NCBI GenBank assembly: GCA_934755305.1
Contig: CAKVLD010000003.1
Span: 62,001-126,000, forward strand
Direction: 5' to 3'
Length of the DNA stretch: 64,000 nt
From: an uncultured Clostridium sp.
GTDB lineage: Bacteria > Bacillota > Clostridia > Clostridiales > Clostridiaceae
Both the position numbers and the translations under genes were made by a program. Position 1 is the stretch's first letter. Each line of letters begins with the position of its first letter. The notes under the pieces are model-generated. The model made no database searches. It was not told the DNA's origin and saw nothing but the letters and a program-made list of their open reading frames with translations. Below are positions 8,455 through 17,970 of this stretch, in pieces.

Positions 8455-9570
8455 ATGAAAGATGAAAGATTTAGTACTTTAGCTAAAAACTTAATAAATT
8501 ATTCTTGTAATTTAAAAGAAGGAGAAAAGGTCTTAATAGAAGGAATTGGTGAATGTAAATCATTAATTAAAGAATTAGTTAAAGAAGCTTATAAAGCTAA
8601 AGCTATTCCATTAGTAACTTTAAAAGATAAAGAAGTGGATAGAGAACTATTAATGGGAGCCTCTAAGGAACAATTAGAGCTTATGGCAAAATATGAAGCT
8701 TTAAGAATGAAAGATATGGACGCTTACATTGGAATACGTTCAGGTTCTAACTCTTCAGAATTATCAGATGTTCCATCAGAAAAACTTTCCTTATATAGCA
8801 AACACTTTTCTGAACCAGTTCATAGTAAAATCAGAGTGCCACATACAAAATGGGTTGTTCTTAGATATCCTAATTACGCCATGGCACAAGCTGCTAATAT
8901 GAGCACAGAAGCTTTTGAAGATTATTATTTTAATGTATGCAATCTTGATTATTCAAAAATGTCTAAAGCAATGGATAATTTAGTAGAATTGATGAATAAA
9001 ACTGATAAAGTAAGATTAGTTGCAAAAGATACTGACATTAGCTTTTCTATAAAAGATATTCCTGCAATAAAATGTGCAGGTGAAGCTAATATACCAGACG
9101 GAGAAGTATATACAGCCCCAGTAAAGGAATCAATTAACGGAACAATATCTTATAACACACCATCATTACGTGAAGGATATACTTTTGAAAATATAAAACT
9201 TACTTTTAAAGATGGAAAAATTATCGAAGCTACTGCTAATGATACAGAAAGAATTAATAAAATTTTTGATATGGATGAAGGTGCGAGGTATGTTGGTGAA
9301 TTTGCTATAGGCGTTAATCCTTATATCTTAGAACCAATGAAAGATACTTTATTTGATGAAAAAATAACTGGATCAATTCACTTTACTCCAGGTTGTTGTT
9401 ATGATGATGCATACAATGGAAATATATCTGCTCTTCACTGGGATTTAGTATTAATCCAAAGACCAGAATATGGTGGAGGGGAAATTTATTTTGACGATGT
9501 ATTAATTAGAAAAGATGGGTTATTTGTTATAGAGGAATTGAAATGTTTAAATCCTGCTAACTTAATATAA
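8455..9570 (+). CDS. M29-family aminopeptidase (AmpS/PepS/AmpT type)
   Basis: 371 aa, usual length for the family. This is a cytoplasmic metallo-aminopeptidase that removes N-terminal residues from small peptides. Family signatures visible: GEANIPDGEVYTAP near residue 210, FTPGCCYDDAYNGN and ALHWDLVLIQRP near residues 325-350, and the closing YGGGEIYFDDVLIRKDG. Together these supply the Glu, His, Tyr and Asp ligands of the two-metal site in M29 enzymes. ATG at 8455 is preceded by AGGAGG 8 nt upstream and its own promoter. Monocistronic, ending at two terminator-like hairpins. Confidence 0.9.
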   Translation: MKDERFSTLAKNLINYSCNLKEGEKVLIEGIGECKSLIKELVKEAYKAKAIPLVTLKDKEVDRELLMGASKEQLELMAKYEALRMKDMDAYIGIRSGSNSSELSDVPSEKLSLYSKHFSEPVHSKIRVPHTKWVVLRYPNYAMAQAANMSTEAFEDYYFNVCNLDYSKMSKAMDNLVELMNKTDKVRLVAKDTDISFSIKDIPAIKCAGEANIPDGEVYTAPVKESINGTISYNTPSLREGYTFENIKLTFKDGKIIEATANDTERINKIFDMDEGARYVGEFAIGVNPYILEPMKDTLFDEKITGSIHFTPGCCYDDAYNGNISALHWDLVLIQRPEYGGGEIYFDDVLIRKDGLFVIEELKCLNPANLI

Positions 9571-9578
9571 GCAGCATA

Positions 9579-9606
9579 AAAAATATATACATTAATATAT
9601 ATTTTT
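9579..9606 (+). terminator. AT-only hairpin after the aminopeptidase gene
   Basis: AAAAATATATA (9579-9589) and TATATATTTTT (9596-9606) form an 11-bp stem with a 6-nt loop. The stem is entirely A-T, so it is a weak terminator at best; the stronger one is at 9691-9728. The 85 bp between them hold only degenerate GCATCATATAT-like repeats. Confidence 0.35.
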
Positions 9607-9690
9607 GCATCATATATTCTTTTACGTCATATAAATATATGCATCATATATTTTTTTGCATTATATAATGCATATATTTTTATTAAAAAA

Positions 9691-9728
9691 CCTGTATCTG
9701 AGTAACTTTAAAGTCATTCAGATACAGG
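9691..9728. terminator. Bidirectional terminator between aminopeptidase and Ca2+ ATPase
   Basis: CCTGTATCTGA (9691-9701) and TCAGATACAGG (9718-9728) make a perfect 11-bp stem. It has an A6 tract on the left (U-run for the minus strand) and CTTTTC on the right. It serves the convergent genes on both sides. Confidence 0.85.
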
Positions 9729-9746
9729 CTTTTCTTATATTAATAT

Positions 9747-12491
9747 TTATTTTTTAAATAATCTCAATGTAAACTTAACCACTTCATTAACTACAATAAC
9801 CATGAAGGCTAATAAAATTACCTTTATCCACATCATGGCAGATAATGGAACTGAATCAAAGAATTTAGAGAATACTTCTGTAAATATAAGTTGTGCTACT
9901 GCTGTAACACTAATTATAGTAAGTGCAGTTTTATTCTTTGTAAAGCTTGGTAATATACTGTCTGTACCAAATTCTCTACAGTTAAATGCATTAAATAAAG
10001 CACTAAATGCAAACAATGCAAATAAAACTGTTTCCATTTCACTTGAAGTACCTATCATTTCTTCTGAAGCACCTAAGATATTAAACTTCATTTGGATAAG
10101 TAATATACTAGTTACGTATATAGCATTTAAAACAATTGTAGTAATCATAGACTTAGTAATTATACTAGCATTTCTATTAACTGGTTTCTTATTAAATACC
10201 GCTTCTCTTATAGGTTCTAATCCTAAAGCTAGAGCTGGAGGCCCATCCATTATTATATTAACCCATAACAATTGAATTGTTGTAAATGGCATTTCCATAT
10301 CTAAAACTTGTGAAACAATAGCAACTAAGAAAGCAATAATATTAACTGTAAGTTGGAATTGAATGAATCTTTGGAAGTTTTCATATACTCCTCTTCCCCA
10401 CTTAATACCATTAATTATTGTAGCAAAGTTATCATCAGTAAGAATAATATCTGCTGCATTTTTAGAAACTTCTGAGCCAGTAATTCCCATAGCTATACCA
10501 ACATCTGCCTTAGTTAAAGCTGGAGCATCATTTATACCATCTCCTGTAACACCAACTACTTCCCCATTAGCTTGAAGAGCATTAACTATTCTCATTTTAG
10601 TTTCTGGTTTACTTCTTGCAACTATTGATATAGTCTTAATCTCATCCCTTAATTCATCATCAGTTAAAGTATCAATATAAGTAGCTTCAACAGCTCTCAT
10701 GTTATTTTCAAGCATTCCAAGCTCTTCACCTATAGCTCTTGCAGTATTTATATTATCACCTGTAAGCATCTTTGTACTAACACCAGCTGCTTTAGCTGTT
10801 TCTATAGCATGTTTAACATCTGGTCTTAATGGATCTTTTATAGCAACAAATCCATTAAATATAAATCCATTTTCTTGATTATCAGGATTTTGTAATATAT
10901 CAGCTTGAGCAGTAGCTGCTGCTTCTACTTCTGCTTCTTCTATAGTTCTATAGCCAAACCCTAAAATTCTCATAGATTTTGCTTGTAACTTTTGAATTTC
11001 AGAAAGAATTTCTTCTCTTCTTTCTTTAGTTATTAACTTCATTTCTCCATTTTGTATTTCATTTATACATCTATCTAAAATTATTTCTGGTGCACCTTTA
11101 ACAAATACTATATTTTTACCATTTTCCTCTATAATAGTAGCCATGTATTTGTTCATTGAACTAAATGGAATTTGATGTACTATATTTTTAGTCTTTCTTT
11201 CATGTTTATAATCATATTCTTTTAAGCATAATAATAGGGCACATTCAGTTGAATTTCCCAAGTAATTACACTTATCTCCATCAAAACTTATATCTGCTGT
11301 TGAATTTAATAAACAGTTATTTATGAAGTTTCCATCTTCTATCTTATTAGTATCATTAAATTCACCATTTAAATAAACCTTTTCTACAGTCATTCTATTT
11401 TGTGTTAATGTACCTGTTTTATCTGAACATATTACACTTACAGAACCTATGGTTTCACAAGCTTCCTTCTTTGTAACTAAAGCATTGATTTTTGCCATCT
11501 TTTGCATAGTTAAAGCTAATGTCATATTAATCATAGTAGGTAGTCCTTCTGGAACTGCTGCTACTATTAAAGCAATACAAACAACAAATGCTGTTTTTAT
11601 AGGTCCTATAGAATCTAGAAACGGAACAATTCCTGATGTGTCTATATCTATACCACCCATTACTATTTTAACTGTCATAAATACAAATAATAAAGCTGCA
11701 ATTATACTAGATATTTTTGCAATAGTTCCACCTAAATTACCAAGTTTAATTTGTAATGGTGTTTCTTCTTCATCCATTTGAAGAGTTTCTGCAATTTTAC
11801 CCATTTCAGTATTATCCCCAGTACCAGTTACAAGCATAGTTGCTTTACCATATGCAACTAATGTACCAGTAAAAGCCATGTTTAATTGTTTAGCCGGAAT
11901 AGGATCTTGAACTTGTTTTTTACCTTTAACATCTATTTCTTCTAAATCAACTATAAGTTTTGCATCCTTTTTTACATCATCAGACTCACCAGTTAACATA
12001 TCTTCTCTTATCTTTAAATCTACTGTATCTATAAGTCTACCATCAGCTGGTACCATATCTCCAGTTTCTAAGTATAATATATCACCAGGAACTAATTCAC
12101 TTTTTGATACATTTAAAATTTTACCATCCCTTAAAACCTTAACTTCAATATCTTCTGTCATCTTAGCTAAAGCTTCTGCTGCCTTTTTTGAACGTCCTTC
12201 TGTTATTATTCCAATAGCAATTCCTATAGCTACAGCACACACTATACCTATGGCATCATAATATTCACCTATTATAGCACTTACTAATGCTGCTACAAGA
12301 AGAATTATCATCATAGGTTCTAATAAAGCATCTTTTATATCTTCAAAGATACTTCCTTCTTCTTTTGTTGTAAATTCATTTTTACCATACTTCTCAAGTC
12401 TTTCTTTTACTTGAGTCGACTTAAGTCCTTCTTCAGGATTTACTTCTAATTCCTTCAGCCCATCTTCAATACTTTCTTTAAAATACTTCAT
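9747..12491 (-). CDS. P-type Ca2+-transporting ATPase (type II, PMCA-like)
   Basis: 914 aa with about ten membrane helices. It exports Ca2+ from the cytoplasm using ATP. Visible motifs: LTGES (actuator dephosphorylation loop), VPEGLP in M4 (Ca2+ site), CSDKTGTLTQN with the phosphorylated Asp, MLTGD, VTGDGINDAPAL (hinge), and VNIIMDGPPALALGLEP in M6 with the Asn and Asp that complete the Ca2+ site. The N-terminus (MKYFKESIEDGLKELEVNPE) is the cation-ATPase N domain. It is the last gene of a transcript with two TerD genes (gaps of 16 and 33 bp). TerD domains bind Ca2+, so a calcium-linked stress role is likely (inference). Confidence 0.93.
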   Translation of the reverse strand: MKYFKESIEDGLKELEVNPEEGLKSTQVKERLEKYGKNEFTTKEEGSIFEDIKDALLEPMMIILLVAALVSAIIGEYYDAIGIVCAVAIGIAIGIITEGRSKKAAEALAKMTEDIEVKVLRDGKILNVSKSELVPGDILYLETGDMVPADGRLIDTVDLKIREDMLTGESDDVKKDAKLIVDLEEIDVKGKKQVQDPIPAKQLNMAFTGTLVAYGKATMLVTGTGDNTEMGKIAETLQMDEEETPLQIKLGNLGGTIAKISSIIAALLFVFMTVKIVMGGIDIDTSGIVPFLDSIGPIKTAFVVCIALIVAAVPEGLPTMINMTLALTMQKMAKINALVTKKEACETIGSVSVICSDKTGTLTQNRMTVEKVYLNGEFNDTNKIEDGNFINNCLLNSTADISFDGDKCNYLGNSTECALLLCLKEYDYKHERKTKNIVHQIPFSSMNKYMATIIEENGKNIVFVKGAPEIILDRCINEIQNGEMKLITKERREEILSEIQKLQAKSMRILGFGYRTIEEAEVEAAATAQADILQNPDNQENGFIFNGFVAIKDPLRPDVKHAIETAKAAGVSTKMLTGDNINTARAIGEELGMLENNMRAVEATYIDTLTDDELRDEIKTISIVARSKPETKMRIVNALQANGEVVGVTGDGINDAPALTKADVGIAMGITGSEVSKNAADIILTDDNFATIINGIKWGRGVYENFQRFIQFQLTVNIIAFLVAIVSQVLDMEMPFTTIQLLWVNIIMDGPPALALGLEPIREAVFNKKPVNRNASIITKSMITTIVLNAIYVTSILLIQMKFNILGASEEMIGTSSEMETVLFALFAFSALFNAFNCREFGTDSILPSFTKNKTALTIISVTAVAQLIFTEVFSKFFDSVPLSAMMWIKVILLAFMVIVVNEVVKFTLRLFKK

Positions 12492-12507
12492 ACTATCTCC
12501 TTTTTCC

Positions 12508-13095
12508 TTAACGATATTTTTTAATCATGTCATTTATTCCAGTATCATATGTTCCTTCACCTATAGCTGCAAACTTCCAATCTGAACCACTTCTATAAAC
12601 CTCTCCAACTATCATTCCAGTTTTTCCCGAATAATCTTCGCTTAAATTGTATCTTACAAGCTCTGTACCATTGGAATTATCAACTACTCTTATATATGCA
12701 TTATTAACCATACCAAAATCTTGTTTTCTTTCTTTGCAATGATAAATATTTATTACAAAGACTAATCTATTTACTTCACTTGGTACACTTTTTAAAGATA
12801 CTAATATTTGTTCATCATCACCAGCTCCATCACCAGTTAAGTTATCTCCTGTATGCTTAATTGAACCATTTTCACTTTTTAAGTTTCCAAAGTATATGAT
12901 ATCTTTTTTATCAAGCAACTTGTCTCCTTTTAAAGCAAAAACTGATGCATCTAAATCCATATTAGATGATTTAAACATTCCAAAAAGCCCCTTTTGCTTT
13001 ATAGGATCCCATCCAAGACCCACTAAAATATTGTTTAGACCTGCATTATTTTTAGTAAGATCAACTCTTTGACCTTTAGCTAAATTTATCGCCAT
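12508..13095 (-). CDS. TerD-family Ca2+-binding stress protein (copy 1)
   Basis: 195 aa, single TerD domain. The conserved calcium-binding acidic stretches are present: NMDLDASVFAL near residue 50 and HTGDNLTGDGAGDDEQI near residue 84. It is the most divergent of the three copies here: it has KQKGLFGMFKSS before the MDLD motif and ends in EGTYDTGINDMIKKYR rather than FQGGLAALC. TerD proteins are cytoplasmic or membrane-associated factors for tellurite, phage and other stresses. It is sandwiched between another terD (33 bp) and the Ca2+ ATPase (16 bp), all co-directional. Confidence 0.9.
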   Translation of the reverse strand: MAINLAKGQRVDLTKNNAGLNNILVGLGWDPIKQKGLFGMFKSSNMDLDASVFALKGDKLLDKKDIIYFGNLKSENGSIKHTGDNLTGDGAGDDEQILVSLKSVPSEVNRLVFVINIYHCKERKQDFGMVNNAYIRVVDNSNGTELVRYNLSEDYSGKTGMIVGEVYRSGSDWKFAAIGEGTYDTGINDMIKKYR

Positions 13096-13128
13096 TTTAA
13101 ATCCCCCTTATATTATATCTATTAGAAA

Positions 13129-13707
13129 TTAAACATTTAAACCAAAATTCTTACATAAAGCTGCTAGTCCACCTTGGAATCCACTTCCTATAGCATTAAA
13201 TTTCCATTGTCCGTTATATTTATATAATTCTGCTACTACGATAGCTGTTTCTATAGAGAAATCTTCACCTAAATCATAACGTACCAATTCTTTATCAGTT
13301 TCTGCATCTACCACTCTAACATATGCATTAGATACCTGTCCAAAATTTTGTTTTCTTATATCAGCCTCATGAATTGTAACAGTAAAATTGATTCTTGAAA
13401 TATGAGATGGTACTTCTTTTAAATCAATAGTAATTTGTTCATCATCTCCATCTCCTTCTCCCGTTAAATTATCCCCCATGTGTACTATAGCTCCTGATGG
13501 ATCAGTTAAATTATTATAAAATACAAACTCTAGATCATTATGAACTTTAGAATCATCTCCACAACAAAAAGCTGCTGCATCTAAATCGAAATCATACCCT
13601 CCATCATATTTATTTGTGTCCCAACCTAAACCTATTAATACCTTTCTTAATGATGAATTATTTTTTGTTAAATCTATCTTTTGACCCTTTTGTAACACTA
13701 TTGCCAT
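13129..13707 (-). CDS. terD: TerD-family Ca2+-binding stress protein (copy 2)
   Basis: 192 aa. Canonical TerD: MAIVLQKGQKIDLTKNN at the start, DFDLDAAAFCC near residue 41, HMGDNLTGEGDGDDEQI near residue 76, and the closing GSGFQGGLAALCKNFG. All acidic Ca2+ ligands of the family appear intact. It is close in sequence to the third copy at 18050-18631. First gene of the terD-terD-Ca2+ATPase transcript. ATG at 13707 has GGGAGTGA upstream and a promoter at 13737-13766. Confidence 0.92.
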   Translation of the reverse strand: MAIVLQKGQKIDLTKNNSSLRKVLIGLGWDTNKYDGGYDFDLDAAAFCCGDDSKVHNDLEFVFYNNLTDPSGAIVHMGDNLTGEGDGDDEQITIDLKEVPSHISRINFTVTIHEADIRKQNFGQVSNAYVRVVDAETDKELVRYDLGEDFSIETAIVVAELYKYNGQWKFNAIGSGFQGGLAALCKNFGLNV

Positions 13708-13736
13708 ACTTAGTCACTCCCAATATTTTTTATTTC

Positions 13737-13766
13737 ATTCTACCACATTTAATTAAATTTTGACAT
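13737..13766 (-). promoter_or_regulatory. Predicted promoter of the terD-terD-Ca2+ ATPase transcript
   Basis: On the minus strand ATGTCA (13761-13766) and TAGAAT (13737-13742) with an 18-bp spacer, about 30 bp upstream of the start. The -35 box matches consensus in four of six positions. Confidence 0.5.
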
Positions 13767-13795
13767 ATATTTAATTTTTTTTAACAAAAACCAAT

Positions 13796-14569
13796 TTAAT
13801 CATTATCTATATTTTTTAAAATTTCTTCTCCCCCTTTTAAACCAATATTTTCAGATATAAAAAAACTATTGCTTTTATAATTTTCGTATATATATGAACC
13901 ATTTGGTATATATGCTTTATCAGCTCTTTTTAGCATATTTAAATCCATTATTGAATCTCCTAAAGCATTATATCTTTCATAATTTAAATATTCACATAAA
14001 AACTTCACTGCCTTTTCCTTTTGCAATATATCAGGTAAAAAATATATTTTTCTACCAGTTCTATATACATTCCATTTTGCTTCTAATAAATACTCTTTAA
14101 ATACATCTAAAGATTCTTCTTTATATTTATCTACATCTAGAATTCCATAAAAAAATAATTTTTCTACTTCTCTAACTTTAATTACCCCCTCATTATTTTC
14201 CCACTCTTTAAATTTCTCTCTAACTTCATTAAAATCAAAACTTTTCTTTAATTCTTCTAAAACTTTATCTTCCCACAACTTTAAGGGTTCACCCTTATAA
14301 AGTATATGTCCACCATTACATACTATAGCCCAAGTAAAGTTTATATCTTTTTCATTAAATTCTATTCTGTTATATTGTTCTATAGTCCTAGTTGTTGTAG
14401 GAACCACTATATGTTTTTTTATTATGTTCTTTATACTTTCTATAGATTTATTAGTCATATAAGAAATATATTCTCCCTTATACCTTTCTATTGGTACTTC
14501 ATCTATATCTCTACAAATAAATTTTTTTGAATAAATTAAAGTTCTATCTAAATCAGTAAAATATATCAT
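13796..14569 (-). CDS. HAD-superfamily hydrolase of the Ter biosynthetic module
   Basis: 257 aa from the ATG at 14567-14569. The longer frame (to 14605) starts inside the upstream gene and lacks a ribosome site, whereas this ATG has AAGGAGATATA directly before it and overlaps the upstream stop as TAATG. HAD motif I is DLDRTLIYS (nucleophile and acid Asp, residues about 5-13). Motif II is VPTTTRT, and motif IV is YNALGDSIMDLNML with the Mg2+-binding Asp residues. This sub-group of Cof-like phosphatases occurs beside TerD and phosphoribosyltransferase genes. The substrate is unknown, presumably the phosphorylated product of the module. Last gene of the operon. Confidence 0.8.
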   Translation of the reverse strand: MIYFTDLDRTLIYSKKFICRDIDEVPIERYKGEYISYMTNKSIESIKNIIKKHIVVPTTTRTIEQYNRIEFNEKDINFTWAIVCNGGHILYKGEPLKLWEDKVLEELKKSFDFNEVREKFKEWENNEGVIKVREVEKLFFYGILDVDKYKEESLDVFKEYLLEAKWNVYRTGRKIYFLPDILQKEKAVKFLCEYLNYERYNALGDSIMDLNMLKRADKAYIPNGSYIYENYKSNSFFISENIGLKGGEEILKNIDND

Positions 14570-15657
14570 TATATCTCCTTCATATTTTTTATTATTCCAC
14601 AACACCTATATGCCTTTAAATCATATTGTTCAACTTGTACACTCTTTTCTCTTGCCAATATAAAAATATGTTCTAAACTTTTATCTTTTAAATCTCTTAC
14701 TAATATTTTATACGGAACCCTTCTTAATAAAACTCTTGTAGTTTCACCTATTCCAGGTTTTATATAGTTTATATCTTGTACATCATATCTATCTCTTATT
14801 TCTTTAACATCCTTTAAACCTATTTTAGTTACTACATCTTCTTTCCAAAGCTTCATTTCTTTTTCTATATCAGTATAGACATGCTCAAATTCATTACTTA
14901 TTATATCTACATATTCATTAGATAAATCAAAGGGTTCTAATTCTTTATAAAACTTAGCTCCATGAAAATCATCTTTTCCTATAATATCATCCCTTAATAC
15001 AGTTCTACTAACAAGCCCAGATATTGTAGAATTAAGGCAAGCGCTAGGAATTAAAAAATCTTCTCTAACTCCAAACAAATTTGAACATCCTGCTGGATCT
15101 GCTAAAACTGCTAAACTATTATCTAAATATATATTATGTTTTTTTAATTCTTCACAAGCTTCTTCTAACACTCCACTTATAGTGCCTTTTCCGGTCCATC
15201 CATCTATAAATTGAATTTTCATGCCAGGATGATGTTTTATAATATATTTGATAGCATTTTTATCAATTCCCTTATCTCTAATAATTGAAATAGTATAATG
15301 AGATAAATCTAAATTATAACGCTTTTTTATATATCTTTTAGCTAGAATTCCTATAGGTGTCCCAGCTCTTGCTAGTGATACTAATACTATATTTTTTTCT
15401 TTTCTTTTTAAAATTTTTTCACACATTACACCTACTGCAAAAGCAAGTTTCTTTTTAGAAATTTCAAGTTGACTTTTATATAAATCTAAATATACATCAC
15501 TTACTTGATACTCTACTGGTAACATTTCTGAATAATGTCTTCCCCCTTGAATTGCCTTTTCTCTTTCAATAGTCCCTTGCTCTATAACAAAGTTAGATAT
15601 ATCTTTAAGTAAAAATACTACATCTTCCTTTGAATAAGAACTAAATTTACTTTCCAT
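14569..15657 (-). CDS. Ter-module phosphoribosyltransferase-like protein (StiP/PRTase_1) with PELOTA RNA-binding domain
   Basis: 362 aa from the ATG at 15655-15657, which has a GGGGGGAG site. An in-frame GTG 15 nt earlier has none. Residues 1-270 match the StiP family, first annotated as a cysteine protease but reinterpreted as a phosphoribosyltransferase-like fold. The loop IDGWTGKGT resembles a PRPP-binding loop and VSLARAGTPIG precedes it. The C-terminal roughly 80 residues (RRVPYKILVRDLKDKSLEHI onward) look like the PELOTA/L7Ae-type RNA-binding domain. It lies 9 bp after the second PRTase and overlaps the HAD gene by 1 bp. Role: predicted synthesis of a nucleoside-like metabolite (comparative-genomic hypothesis, not proven). 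Confidence 0.8.
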   Translation of the reverse strand: MESKFSSYSKEDVVFLLKDISNFVIEQGTIEREKAIQGGRHYSEMLPVEYQVSDVYLDLYKSQLEISKKKLAFAVGVMCEKILKRKEKNIVLVSLARAGTPIGILAKRYIKKRYNLDLSHYTISIIRDKGIDKNAIKYIIKHHPGMKIQFIDGWTGKGTISGVLEEACEELKKHNIYLDNSLAVLADPAGCSNLFGVREDFLIPSACLNSTISGLVSRTVLRDDIIGKDDFHGAKFYKELEPFDLSNEYVDIISNEFEHVYTDIEKEMKLWKEDVVTKIGLKDVKEIRDRYDVQDINYIKPGIGETTRVLLRRVPYKILVRDLKDKSLEHIFILAREKSVQVEQYDLKAYRCCGIIKNMKEI

Positions 15658-15665
15658 ACTCCCCC

Positions 15666-16841
15666 CTAGCACCTAACTATATTAATCTTAGGTATATTTA
15701 ATTTTTTAAGTATATCTATTATATTTTTCAATCTATCTTCACATTTACACATTTCTAAGAATATATAACATTCTTCATATTGTCTGATATTTAAATTATA
15801 TAGATAAGTTTCATTATCATTATATAAACTTTCAAATCTATATTTACTCTTTATGCAATAATCCTTACAAGGAATTATTGGACTTCTAGTTATTGATTGA
15901 AAATAAACATTTCCCTTTAGCCTACTACTTAAAAGCATTGGAATGTACATAAATTCCTCTACCCCTAAAGCTAATATATTCCCATCTACGCAATTTATAT
16001 TTAACTTATTTGAAAGCTCTTCTATAACTTTTTTTAATTTTTCATGTTCTTTTCTACTTAACCCAAATCTCCCAGTTTCCTTTAGATAATTAGAACTTAA
16101 AGGATATTTGTCCATATACAAATCAATATAATTTACTTCTATATTATTATAGTTTTCAGGTAATTCTTCTATATTATCTTCTAGGATTTCTTCATTATAT
16201 TTAAAGTTAAATTTTCCTCTAAAAAGATATACAAAATCTATGCTGCAACCTAATTCCTTAGCCCTTTTGTTTATTTCCTTTTCTCTATCTTCATCTATCC
16301 AATTTAAAATAGAGACTATTGTATATTTTTTAATCTTACTAACTTCATTTAGCTTTTCTATTATATTAAGACAAGTTTTTGCAGTGGTTATTTCATCATC
16401 AACTAAAATAATCTTATCTCCATACTTATCTAATGGTCTATCATAATATAATATTTGTTCTGTGGCATGAGAATGTTCTTCTTTAAATTCTAATTTTCTT
16501 AAGTCTTCTATTTCTTCCCTAGTTGTATGCATAAAATATTTTGCTTCCTTAAGGTTATCAAAAAAACTATGTCCCAAAGCTGTTGCTGTTTCTGCAAATC
16601 CAATTACCATAGGACTTTCTGTACCTTTCACTGTTTTTCTTTTATATTCTTTAACTAAAAGTTCACCAAGTTCTAAACATTTTTTAGGATCAACTGAAAT
16701 ATGCTTTCCTAAAACCTTAGAAACAAATAAAAATCTTCTTTTTTTATTTTGCCTTAAAGCCACATTAAAAAATTCTTTCATATCTAAATCCAAAGGATTT
16801 TCCTTTAAATCTATATCACATTGAAAGTTCATATAACTCAT
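15666..16841 (-). CDS. Ter-module phosphoribosyltransferase with C-terminal TRSP domain
   Basis: 391 aa. A phosphoribosyltransferase core (about 25-230) contains the PRPP-binding signature IILVDDEITTAKTC and the upstream VIGFAETATALGHSF loop. The C-terminal half, with GRFGLSRKEHEKL and VDGNILALGVEEFMYIPMLL, corresponds to the TRSP domain that follows PRTases in Ter clusters. Its start overlaps the end of the C-C lyase gene by 26 bp; ATG at 16841 has AAGGAG upstream. Two different PRTases side by side are the defining pair of the Ter biosynthetic module. Function is predicted, not demonstrated. Confidence 0.82.
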   Translation of the reverse strand: MSYMNFQCDIDLKENPLDLDMKEFFNVALRQNKKRRFLFVSKVLGKHISVDPKKCLELGELLVKEYKRKTVKGTESPMVIGFAETATALGHSFFDNLKEAKYFMHTTREEIEDLRKLEFKEEHSHATEQILYYDRPLDKYGDKIILVDDEITTAKTCLNIIEKLNEVSKIKKYTIVSILNWIDEDREKEINKRAKELGCSIDFVYLFRGKFNFKYNEEILEDNIEELPENYNNIEVNYIDLYMDKYPLSSNYLKETGRFGLSRKEHEKLKKVIEELSNKLNINCVDGNILALGVEEFMYIPMLLSSRLKGNVYFQSITRSPIIPCKDYCIKSKYRFESLYNDNETYLYNLNIRQYEECYIFLEMCKCEDRLKNIIDILKKLNIPKINIVRC

Positions 16842-17883
16842 TAAACTCTACTCCTTTATTTAGTACTCCATAAACTTCAGCCATAGCCATAGTCTTTTTT
16901 GCCCACTTTAAATGAGGACTTACTTCATTCATCTTTTCTAAATTTGAACTTGCACTAACATAATTATCAGTATCAACACTAGTTATAATACTTTTTGCAT
17001 CCATATAATCTTCATAAGACACTACACTCATACTTTGTACTACCTTTAGTTGCATAGGATGTATTATAGTTTTTCCAATAAAGCCATTTAACTTATCTAT
17101 TTTTATTTCTTTAATATAATTACTTAGTATTTTACTATCTTTCATATTATAAAATTCTGATACACCGCCACTTATAGGCATATCCATATTTCCAACTAAA
17201 CTTAATACATCAGAAACAAACTTATTATAAACAACATTATCATATATAGTTAAAACTTTATTTCTTCTAACTGAAAAAAGGCCCAGCAAATCAGTTACCC
17301 CTATTCTAATACTTAATATCTTATCCTTATAAACTTTTATGGAATCATATAACTCTTCAAAATACTTATCTTTAACCTTGTATTGAACAAATTCTTTACT
17401 TTCTAATATAGGCATTATAAATAAATTTTTATTATTTAGGCTATTTATGAACTCCGTATATTCTTTAATCTTATTTCCATCAGCCTTAGCTATAATTATT
17501 CCCTTTATAAAGTCTGAATTCTTATCAATAATATTTCTAATCTTTCTAGTTTGATCAATATCTTTAGTTCTTATAAAAATTAAAGGTATATCCTTAATCG
17601 TATTTTCCCTTACTATTTCAAATATCTCTTCTAAAGTTTTTATTCCTTCTAATTCACCATAAGGTCCTACTGCATCTTCAAGACATATGGCTAAACTTAC
17701 TATCCCTTTTAGCTCTTTATTTATACATTTTAGAATTTTATCTTTTCTATTGGCAGGAACATATAATAATCCCCCTATTGCATATTTTAAAATTTCTTTA
17801 CTAGAATCCTTATTAAATTCTTTAGGTAACTTATAAAACATTCTTTCTTCATCTGATTTATCTAAATAGCTATAATATCTCAC
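16816..17883 (-). CDS. HpcH/HpaI-CitE-like C-C bond lyase of the Ter module
   Basis: 355 aa TIM-barrel protein related to citrate lyase beta subunit and HpcH aldolases. Visible motifs: SLAICLEDAVGPYGE (metal-binding Glu-Asp), PLIFIRTKD (substrate Arg), MPILESKEF and IRIGVTDLLGLF. It starts at a GTG (17881-17883) with AGAGGG about 7 nt upstream; no ATG fits better. Its end overlaps the TRSP-type PRTase, so the two are coupled. It lies 166 bp after terD copy 3. The enzyme probably cleaves or forms a C-C bond in the small molecule made by this module (inference). Confidence 0.8.
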   Translation of the reverse strand: MRYYSYLDKSDEERMFYKLPKEFNKDSSKEILKYAIGGLLYVPANRKDKILKCINKELKGIVSLAICLEDAVGPYGELEGIKTLEEIFEIVRENTIKDIPLIFIRTKDIDQTRKIRNIIDKNSDFIKGIIIAKADGNKIKEYTEFINSLNNKNLFIMPILESKEFVQYKVKDKYFEELYDSIKVYKDKILSIRIGVTDLLGLFSVRRNKVLTIYDNVVYNKFVSDVLSLVGNMDMPISGGVSEFYNMKDSKILSNYIKEIKIDKLNGFIGKTIIHPMQLKVVQSMSVVSYEDYMDAKSIITSVDTDNYVSASSNLEKMNEVSPHLKWAKKTMAMAEVYGVLNKGVEFNELYELSM

Positions 17884-17970
17884 ACCTATACCCTCTCTAA
17901 TTTTTATAATACTTTTTGACTAAAATATATGTTTTATTATATAAATATATATTTATAAAAATATAAAAAT

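Noticed and set aside
9802..10275. 157-codon plus-strand frame with hydrophobic stretches over the Ca2+ ATPase
   Set aside because: Antisense to membrane helices of a clear ATPase; hydrophobicity is a by-product of the complementary codons.
14569..15657. Cysteine protease (StiP) activity
   Set aside because: The protein fits the family first named that way, but the PRPP-loop-like IDGWTGKGT, the PELOTA tail and the Ter module context favour a phosphoribosyltransferase fold.
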